Shown one piece after another: positions 1 to 7,800 of a stretch of 9,054 nucleotides of DNA (within the stretch, counting starts at the first letter, position 1; the number at the start of each line of letters is the position of its first letter). The notes beneath the pieces were generated by a model that saw only the letters and a program-made list of their open reading frames with translations, was not told where the DNA came from and searched no databases. The position numbers and the translations under genes are program-made. Source of the stretch: an uncultured Bacteroidales bacterium (GTDB lineage Bacteria > Bacteroidota > Bacteroidia > Bacteroidales > Paludibacteraceae); assembly GCA_934692905.1 (NCBI GenBank), contig CAKUUM010000053.1, positions 1 through 9,054 of the forward strand. The letters are read 5' to 3'.

Positions 1-203
1 ACTATAAAATATAGATGTATGTGATGATTCCTCAACTTGGGCGGAGCCTTCCCCTTATATCGAACTCACGTTAATCAGTGGCATATAACCTCAACTTTTG
101 CACCGTGAAAATATCCTTGAAAGTGCTTTTTGTAGAAAAAATCATGCTGTATAGTGGAAATATATACAGAAACAATGCTATTTTGCAATATTTTTCACTT
201 TGT

Positions 204-235
204 GTTGTGCATATCAAAAAGATATGTTACCTTTG
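204..235 (+). promoter_or_regulatory. Bacteroidetes-type promoter (-33/-7)
   Basis: The -7 box is TACCTTTG at 228-235, a full match to the TAnnTTTG consensus of the Bacteroidetes primary sigma factor, and it is followed by C, as is common. A GTTG at 204-207 lies 20 bases upstream and fits the -33 element (TTTG/TTG). Transcription would start near 240-243 and give an untranslated leader of about 60-65 bases before 306. No comparable box lies between the two genes, so this promoter probably drives both. Assigned by consensus only. Confidence 0.7.
210..226. repeat. Perfect 6-bp inverted repeat inside the promoter spacer
   Basis: CATATC, five A residues, then GATATG form a perfect 6-bp inverted repeat with a 5-base spacer. 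It lies entirely between the putative -33 and -7 boxes. A protein binding there would compete with RNA polymerase, so it is a candidate operator. An AT-rich palindrome this short can also arise by chance. It lies upstream of the expected transcription start, so it is not an RNA hairpin of this transcript. Confidence 0.35.
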
Positions 236-305
236 CACACGGTTGAACTCATATGACTGCCATAGTGTATAACCATATAGTGATAAAATCGTAAAATCTG
301 ACAAC

Positions 306-1760
306 ATGAGAGACGTGCTTCTGTTCCTGAAATACGCCATGTGTACCGTCTTTTTTGTGTGTCTATATGTTGCCGCTTGGGGCGCACCGTTTATGGATAC
401 CACAGCCCCGCCACATAGACGGAATACCACTGCACGACTAACAGCCCGCCGCCCGCAACAGCCTGCCCAACCGACCCTTTGGCATCAATCCGATACCGCC
501 ATTATCTCCCCCTCGTTTACCGATACCATTGCACCGCCGACCTCTTACACGATGATGATGGTCTATCAGACCTTGCAGCCAAACGTGCCCCAGCAATTAT
601 GGCGCATCAGTAGAACCGACAGTGTCTTCTACGCCATTACCACCCACGGACTATCCACCGAGCGCATACAGCCCTCCGCCCGCAACAATCCCACACGTAC
701 CACTCCTACTATCTACACCTTACAGCACACCCTGCGCCAAGATACGACCTACCGTGATATATACCAACTGCATACGGGTGCTACCGCTTCCGACAGTAGC
801 CAGATAGCCCTCTATGAGGTCGCCTATTTCGACAGCCGCCTCACCAAACGCCAATCGCTGATGTTTCAGACGTACTTGGCAATCAAGCACGGCATCACGT
901 TGGATAACGCTCCGTATCTCTCTACCCGTGGTGATACACTATGGCACCCGAAAACGGATAAGACCTACTACCACCGCCTGCAGGGTATAGGCACCGACAC
1001 GGTCTATCACCTCAATGCCACACACAGCACCTCCTTGGAAGATTCATTATTGCGCATCTTCACACCCAATCCCCTGCCTGCCAGCACCTACGCCCTCATA
1101 GGCGATGACGATGTGCCTGTAGGTTGGTCGCCTTATGAAAACGGCTATGCCTTGCTGCAGCGTACATGGCTATTGCGCACGACGGACACACTGCCCAATA
1201 TCTGTATCGCGCTGAACAAGGACAACCTTCCTGATGCATCCGATACCCTTGCACTGATACTCCTTAATACCGACGGCGATATTGCCCAAACTATCTATCC
1301 CGATTCTACCAACACAACTAACCAACTATGCTACACCGTTCCCCATCCTTCCACACATACATGGTTCTCTTTCCTGACTACTGACAACGAGACACCCCAT
1401 CGCCAACAAGTACAAAAGAACAACGGCAAAGGGAATAATAACACGGGTAACATTAAGAATGGTAAAGATAACGGCAACGGTGAAAACAATGAGGGCCTCG
1501 CCAACTACGGAGATTGCGCTATCAGCCTTTCTCCCAATCCTACACACGGAGAGTACACATTGAGCATATCCCTGCCACAGGAAACGACCCTTGTACTGAC
1601 TATCCAAGACCCTACGGGCAAAGTCCTGACCCGACAGCCCTTGACAGGTGCCACCGACTATCGGCACTGCGGTTTCCTGCCCGTTGCGGGTATGTACCTG
1701 TTCTCCCTCTATACGCAGGACGGAGAACTGCTTACCACTCGCGAACTGCTTGTGTATTAG
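306..1760 (+). CDS. Secreted surface protein with type IX secretion sorting domain (DUF8202-like)
   Basis: A 484-residue protein, complete from ATG to TAG. Residues 1-26 form a Sec signal peptide (hydrophobic 12-24, likely cleavage after Ala-Trp-Gly), so it enters the periplasm. Residues about 80-175 resemble a weak LamG/concanavalin-like fold: strand SYTMMMVYQ (80-88) and closing strand ALYEVAYFDSRLT (168-180). The next block, YLAIKHGITL (190-199), then GDTLW and QGIGTD (226-231), is the recurring pattern of the Bacteroidetes DUF8202-type domain. Residues 371-397 are an Asn/Gly/Lys-rich hinge. Residues 404-484 match a type A T9SS sorting domain, with SPNPTHGEYTL (409-419), GKVL, and a terminal GMYLFSLYTQDGELLTTREL segment. 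By family knowledge it should cross the outer membrane through the PorV/PorU machinery and be surface-attached or released. The binding target is unknown. No Shine-Dalgarno is present, which is usual for the phylum. It probably leads an operon with the giant gene 52 bases downstream. Confidence 0.92.
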   Translation: MRDVLLFLKYAMCTVFFVCLYVAAWGAPFMDTTAPPHRRNTTARLTARRPQQPAQPTLWHQSDTAIISPSFTDTIAPPTSYTMMMVYQTLQPNVPQQLWRISRTDSVFYAITTHGLSTERIQPSARNNPTRTTPTIYTLQHTLRQDTTYRDIYQLHTGATASDSSQIALYEVAYFDSRLTKRQSLMFQTYLAIKHGITLDNAPYLSTRGDTLWHPKTDKTYYHRLQGIGTDTVYHLNATHSTSLEDSLLRIFTPNPLPASTYALIGDDDVPVGWSPYENGYALLQRTWLLRTTDTLPNICIALNKDNLPDASDTLALILLNTDGDIAQTIYPDSTNTTNQLCYTVPHPSTHTWFSFLTTDNETPHRQQVQKNNGKGNNNTGNIKNGKDNGNGENNEGLANYGDCAISLSPNPTHGEYTLSISLPQETTLVLTIQDPTGKVLTRQPLTGATDYRHCGFLPVAGMYLFSLYTQDGELLTTRELLVY

Positions 1761-1812
1761 TTACCAGATAGCATAAACGCCAAGAGTCAATAACCAATAA
1801 AAACCATTGCCC

Positions 1813-1884
1813 ATGAAGCACCATCTACTACAGACCTCACTCGCCTGCATACTGATGCTTCTGTTCTATGTTGGGGCAATGGCG
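1813..1884 (+). other. Signal peptide of the giant protein
   Basis: Residues 1-24 have a short polar start (MKHH), a hydrophobic core (residues 10-20, ending LMLLFYVG) and an Ala-Met-Ala cleavage site before Gln25. This is a standard type I Sec signal, so the protein is exported rather than held in the cytoplasm. Many Rhs proteins delivered by type VI secretion lack such a signal. Cys12 precedes the hydrophobic core, so it is not a lipoprotein site. Confidence 0.85.
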
Positions 1885-4800
1885 CAAACCCAAACACCAA
1901 CGCAGGTACAAGCACAGACCTCAACATCAGCACAAACGCAGGTACAAGAACAAGTACAGAGCCAAATACAAGGGCAAGATAGTAGCCCCATGCTCGCTGT
2001 GGCTACTACTGATGTGCTACAAGCAAAGGACAAAATTCCCCCGACAGCAAGTAAGCCATCACGCAACGCACAAACAACCCCTACTGTCCCGAACACCGCA
2101 TTTGCTCAATATACACTCTCCGAGTCCTATACGCAATCACAACCCGTAAACCTATCTTTGTCAGGCATTCGCTTGGTTGCCGATAGCGGCAGCCTGATGC
2201 ACGATGTTACTTTCTCTGTGAGCACACTCACCCGCTCCGAGACACAGCCCTTGGCGAGCAATATGCTGTCCGTCACGGCAGGCAGCCACGCCTACCGCCT
2301 GTTGCCTCACGGGGAACACTTCCGTGCCGACATGCCCGCCCGTATCGAACTCGCCTACGAACCCTTGTCTGTCCCGCACGGCTTCAAACCGCAAGACATA
2401 CACACCTACTATTTCGACGAGCAGACCCGCCAATGGCAGCAACTGCGCCGCGTAGCGACAGACACCGTACGTCATATCGTTATCTCCGAGTCCACCCACT
2501 TCACGGACTTTGTCAATGCCGTGATACGTACCCCCGATATGCCCGAGGTGAATGCTTTTGTGCCTACGACCTTGACGGACATGGAGGACCCGCATCCGTT
2601 GTCACGTGTGCCGATGATAGCCGCCCCCGAAGCCAATACCTACGGCACCGCCTCCATCACATACCCCATTGACATTCCCGCAGGACGCAACGGCTTGCAA
2701 CCCGACCTGACCTTGTCCTACAGCAGCGACCGCGGCAATGGTATCATGGGCGTAGGCTGGTCGTTCCCCCAACCTGCCATTACCCTTGACACCCGTTGGG
2801 GTGTACCAAGGTATGACAAAGACTACGAGACCGAGAGTTACCTACTGAACGGCGAGCAACTGATTATCGCCAATGGCGACAACCCTGACAGACTGCTTCC
2901 GTACCAGATGCACAAGCAAATAAAACGCCGTCAGCAAGTGGCTGATTTTGTGATGCGTGATACCAAGAAATGCGAATCTGTCACGCGATTCGGATGGACT
3001 ACTGACAAATATGCTTGGTGTGTTGTCAGCAGAGATGGTACTGCATATTACTATAGTTGCTATGCGGATTACTACACTACCGTGGATCCGAGATATGTTC
3101 TTCGCGATTCCAAAGGCAATATCGCTTATTGGGCATTAACGGAGGTGGTGGATGTACACGGCAATAGTATTCGCTATCAATATACTAAAACCAAAGGAAA
3201 TGAATTATATCTGACTGCTATTTACTATACCGGATATAATACAACTTCATTTCAAGATGGTGAACATGGTGAATATCCGTACCGCATTCGTATTCAGTAC
3301 AAAGATAGAAACGATATTATCACTGACGGTCGCTTGGGCTTTATCCGCAAGACAGAACGTTTGGTTTGCTATATGGATATTTCGTATCGGAGTGATGAGG
3401 GGCAATATATTCCTGTTCAGCGGTACCAATTCGATTATAACATCAACAACGGACAGTCTTTTTTGTCAAGTATTTCTCTCTATAGGATGCCTCAAGATAC
3501 TGACTTGAACAGTACCAATATGCTCAACTATACGATAGATGATTGTATAGCATTGCCGGAATTTTTCAGCGGTTGCAGGTTGTCTTCCACTGCCTTTGAT
3601 TACTACCAACCTGACCTGTCAGATATGTTTAGTGCTAACGAAGTCTTGATAGCCGACAGAAATCAGGGAGACGATTGGAACATACTCAATCAGTCGTCCA
3701 ATATAGGTTGGAGTGTAGGAGGCACACTGACAGTAGGATTAGGCAAACAGGTATGGCAGACCAATCTCTCTGCAGGTGGTAATTATAGTTACTCCGAGGG
3801 GAAAGGCACAACCAATTATATGCTGATGGATATAGACGGGGACGGGTTGGCGGACAAGGTATATAGCAAGGGCAACGAGATTTATTTCCGCAAACAAGTA
3901 GTAGGTGCGGACGGCAAACCTTATTTTGCCACAGAGCGTGGTACGGGTATGCGCTCATCGAACCTCTCTCTTGAAACCAGCAAGACCAACAGTTGGGGAC
4001 TGCAGGCAGGTGCCGACCCCGTGGCTTCCGTGAGTGGCGGCTGGTCTAATACAGACACCTATACCTCTTGCTATTTCTCTGATGTGAATGGCGACGGGCT
4101 ACCGGATTTTGTGGATAACGGTGTAGTCCATTTCAACCAATTGAATGCTTCTACGGAACGTTTCGCACAGCATACAGGTGAGCAGCAGGTTACGATAGAT
4201 TCTTCCCAATGCAAGTCCTATTTTTACTATGACGGCACGGTTGCCCTCAGTGATGAGTGTTATGTGGATTATATTCCGCGTGACTCTTTCTCTGTGAGCA
4301 TAAATGATTACTATTATCCTTGCGAGGCTTGTGAACAGCATTGCTACAATTATTTGTATGGAATAGGAGACGACCCAGATTTGGATAGTTTGCTTTGTCG
4401 AGGGTGTCTGCAACACAGGGCACCTGATTGCGAGATTGATTTGCAATGTCAAGAACCGGAATGGAGTTCTGATGACGAACAATTGCAAGAACTTTGCAAC
4501 AGGTACCACCATATATGTCCTGAATGTATACAGCAATTGATGGACTATGGTTTTGATAGCGAAGAGTATTGGAGTTGTGCCGACTATAGTTGCATCTTCC
4601 GTGGACAACGGGTGATATGTGAAGATTGTCGTGAGGATTGTATGGAAGACCTTGATGGCTGTGAATCTTGCATAGACGAGCATTGTGCCCATATAGAGGG
4701 GGAAGACCCTATGACGGGAGAACAGGTAGTATATATCTATGGAGTTCCTGTGTGTGGCGGATGTGCTTCCGAATGTGAGTATTATGGATTGGACTCCGAA

Positions 4801-7800
4801 GAATGTTACTATTGCCGTCTTGATAATTGTGAGAACTTTGCCCGCTGTGATGAAAATAACGGTGACAACGATTACAATTGTCGGGACGGTGTGCGAGTTT
4901 GCGAAGAATGTAATGATGTATGCTTGGGAGGCGGTTATCCTGATGAATGTAACGAATGTAAGCGTGAAAACCGATGCAATGGATATATTCCTGAAGATAT
5001 TTTTAATGAATATATCGGAGTGTATGATAATATGATGGAGCAATGCTATGACAAAGACTTTACCATAGAGATGATTGGTAGGCTCCGAGAACGCGGTGTG
5101 ATATGCGAGACGTGCGAGCGCACCTGTCTCAATGACCCGTCGCAATGCCTTTCGTGCCTCAACAGATATTGTTTCTATCGGTCGGAAGAAGACATCATCC
5201 AAGAACTGATAGACGCTGAAATGCCACGATATAAAGCGAAATATCCGCAGGCTTTTTTCAAGCAATACTACGACAAAGTATATATTTATGACACGGTCAC
5301 TGTCTGTCCGCAGGACGATGGCATAGAACCAAATTTGGAAATAGTCCGTGTGTGGGTGGCACCCCGTGACGGGCAAGTGACGCTCAACAGCGCAGTGCAA
5401 CTCCTGCAAGACACATCCATGCAAAGGCAGCAGACACGCAATGCAGACGGTGTGCGCTATGTCATCCAGCATGAGCACAATGTATCCACGACCTCTGCTG
5501 CTGACACCTTGGGACTGACAGCACAAGATACACGTACCCTGAAGACTGTCAATATCCGCCCCGATGATTATAGTGCACACAGCGAGGTGTTCAAAAATAT
5601 CTCTGTCAGCAAAGGTGATATATTCTTCTTCCATCTCATGTCCCGCCGTTCCCATGATTTTGACAATGTGGATTGGAGGCAAACATTTACGTATGTCGGT
5701 GAGACAACGGCATATTCATCAGAGTCTGACTTTATCTGTTCGGGCGAACAGACTTTCCAAACAGACACGACGGGAACGGTGACAATAGATTTGTTTGTTA
5801 CCAATACCTCGGGACAGACTGTCAAGGTGACTATCGACAAGCAGCAAACGGATGGTCCTACATCTGCGACCTCCGTCTCATTCTCTCACAAAACCCAACT
5901 GCAACAGGTGACACTACCCCCATTCTCCAATTGCACACCCGAGACGACATTCTCTCTCCGTCTTATGTCTTCAAACCGGCATACGGACTGGGGGAAGGTG
6001 GAGGTACGCGCCCGAGTGTCTTTCAGTTGCTCTTCACGGGAAACGTTTGTGACATGGCTGGCACCCAAAGTGGATTTTGCGCACGAAGTCTCCTTGCGGA
6101 CAGTCTATTACAAATTGTTCGGTCCTCTCTACAAGGGATGGGGACAGTTTACTTTCAACAACAAGTATGCTACAGACCTCATACCGTTGGATTCGTTGCG
6201 CAATAAGGCGTGGGAGCAGTCCCTTGAGGTCTCGGCACAGGACTCGGCAGCCTTCTGCAATTCGATTACGTTCTCCGATACCACTGCCATACAGACTCCC
6301 GATGCGCTGGAAACGGCGTTTAATCAACGTAACATCTACAACCCGCTGTCCAACACATGGGTAGAGATGAGCGTGGATGCGCAGCACTATCGGTGGGAGG
6401 CGTATGGCAATGTGGCGCGTAACGGGCGCACGCTGATGTCCAATGCACGCGACAAGCAGGCGGCAGCGGCTCGTGTACAAGGTGGCGGCAGCAATAGCAG
6501 TTCCGATAGTCCCGCGATAGAGACGTATGACAACGATGTACCCGTGGCGCGTAACGGAGAACGGGTGACGGCTGTCCGCAAAAAGAGCAGCAGCAAACAA
6601 AAACACATCTCGTACAGTATAGGGTTGGGGGTATCCGGGTTGGGAGCAGGACATGCGTTCTCGGAAAGCACCTATCGCCTTTGCACGGATTTCATGGATA
6701 TGAACGGCGACCGTTTCCCCGATATTGTGCGTGAGAACTCCATCCAATACACACAGCCATGGGGCGGACTGGGAGAGCGAAAGGACATCGAGGCACATCT
6801 CCATACTACTGTTACCAAGGCAGACGGTCCTGCTTTCTCGGGTGGTTTCCCTGTCATATCCAAAGTGGCGGGACCCAACCCTAAAAATGACAAGTTTTCT
6901 ATTTCTTTGGCTGGCTCGAATGGTGCGAGTGCTACAGAAGGTATATCAGAAGCCACTTTTGCCTTGATGGATATCAATGGCGACGGGTTGCCCGACAAAC
7001 TGACGGTGGATGGCGACAGCATACGGCTGTACCTGAATATCGGCTATGGCTTTGTGTACTATTCTGCCTTGCCGCGGTTGCCGTATATTGACCGCAATGC
7101 CAATTCCTGTAAGAATGGCAGTGTGTCGTTTGGCAAGACCTTTGACGGTGCTGATATTGTCAAGAAGATATTAAGCAATGGTTCCGCTGCCAATACACAG
7201 TCCTGCAAGTTCCAGATGAGCCTCTCTGCGGGTATCAGCGGTTCTGTCTCCACCAATACGGGTTTGGCACGTCTGATAGACATGGATGGCAACGGGATGT
7301 TGGATTTAGTAGATGTGCATAATGGCGGTCTGCAAGTAACTCAGGATATCTATATCCCTGACAGATACTACTATAGCACACAAAAAGTCAGTTCCAATGA
7401 CCATTTGCAGAAAAGCACTACGCAGAATGCAGGCTTGGACCTCGCTGTGACGGCAGGCTTCTCCATCTTCTTTGTCAAATTGTGCGCAGGCATACACGGC
7501 AGCCCTGTCAATATATCCCTTACGGAAGGAACCTTTGATATTATGGATATGAACGGTGACGGGTTGCCGGACTTGGTGCGTGCTGATAAAGACGGCATCC
7601 ATGTGCGTTACAATCAAATGGGCAAGAGAGGTCTGCTTCGTTCTATTACAAATCCGGCATGGCAGCAAATAGAGTTGAATTACCAATTATCCGCCCCCAC
7701 TGCACAATATCCGGGTCGCCATTGGTTGCTCAGTTCGGTTCGGGACATCAACAATGCCTGTGCGCCGATGGGGGACACCGTTATCGCGCACCGGTTTGTA

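Larger units (their letters stand above)
1..305. other. Non-coding upstream region
   Basis: No credible gene is visible here. The short frames present (for example 78-272 on the plus strand) have no coding character and run through the promoter. The region is AT-rich, particularly from about 85 to 300. It contains one Bacteroidetes-type promoter near 204-235, followed by an AT-rich leader of about 60-65 bases before the start codon at 306. I see no clear terminator for an upstream gene and no tRNA or riboswitch fold. Positions 8-88 can be read as a short open stretch ending in TAA, but a stop at 5-7 closes it upstream, so it is not the tail of an entering gene. Confidence 0.7.

Noticed and set aside
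85..105. A second promoter-like box, AACTTTTG, near 90-101
   Set aside because: It lacks the TA of the TAnnTTTG consensus and has no well-placed -33 element.
78..272. A 64-codon frame upstream of the first gene
   Set aside because: It runs through the promoter boxes, has no coding signature or family resemblance, and is in an AT-rich region where such frames arise by chance.
1761..1812. A separate promoter or terminator between the two genes
   Set aside because: No TAnnTTTG box and no stem followed by T residues is visible in these 52 bases.
1840..1851. Possible lipobox (S-L-A-C at residues 9-12) in the giant protein's signal
   Set aside because: The cysteine precedes the hydrophobic core instead of following it, and a good type I cleavage site (Ala-Met-Ala) comes after the core.
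4321..5172. Reading the cysteine array as LIM domains
   Set aside because: The LIM pattern needs a conserved His/Cys set with C-x2-C-x(16-23)-H-x2-C spacing; the units here have different spacing and no consistently placed His.
4099..5682. A 527-codon open frame on the minus strand opposite the cysteine array
   Set aside because: It lies wholly inside the giant gene's well-supported frame. Cys codons TGT/TGC on the plus strand read as ACA/GCA on the minus strand, and the acidic GAx-rich composition also keeps that frame free of stops. The translation is rich in Ile, Thr and Val with no recognisable domain.
6034..6804. A 256-codon minus-strand frame, and other antisense or off-frame ORFs (for example 2161-2595, 7687-8238, 8482-8931)
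   Set aside because: All overlap the continuous SpvB/Rhs frame and show no domain of their own; the plus-strand reading has clear conserved motifs throughout.
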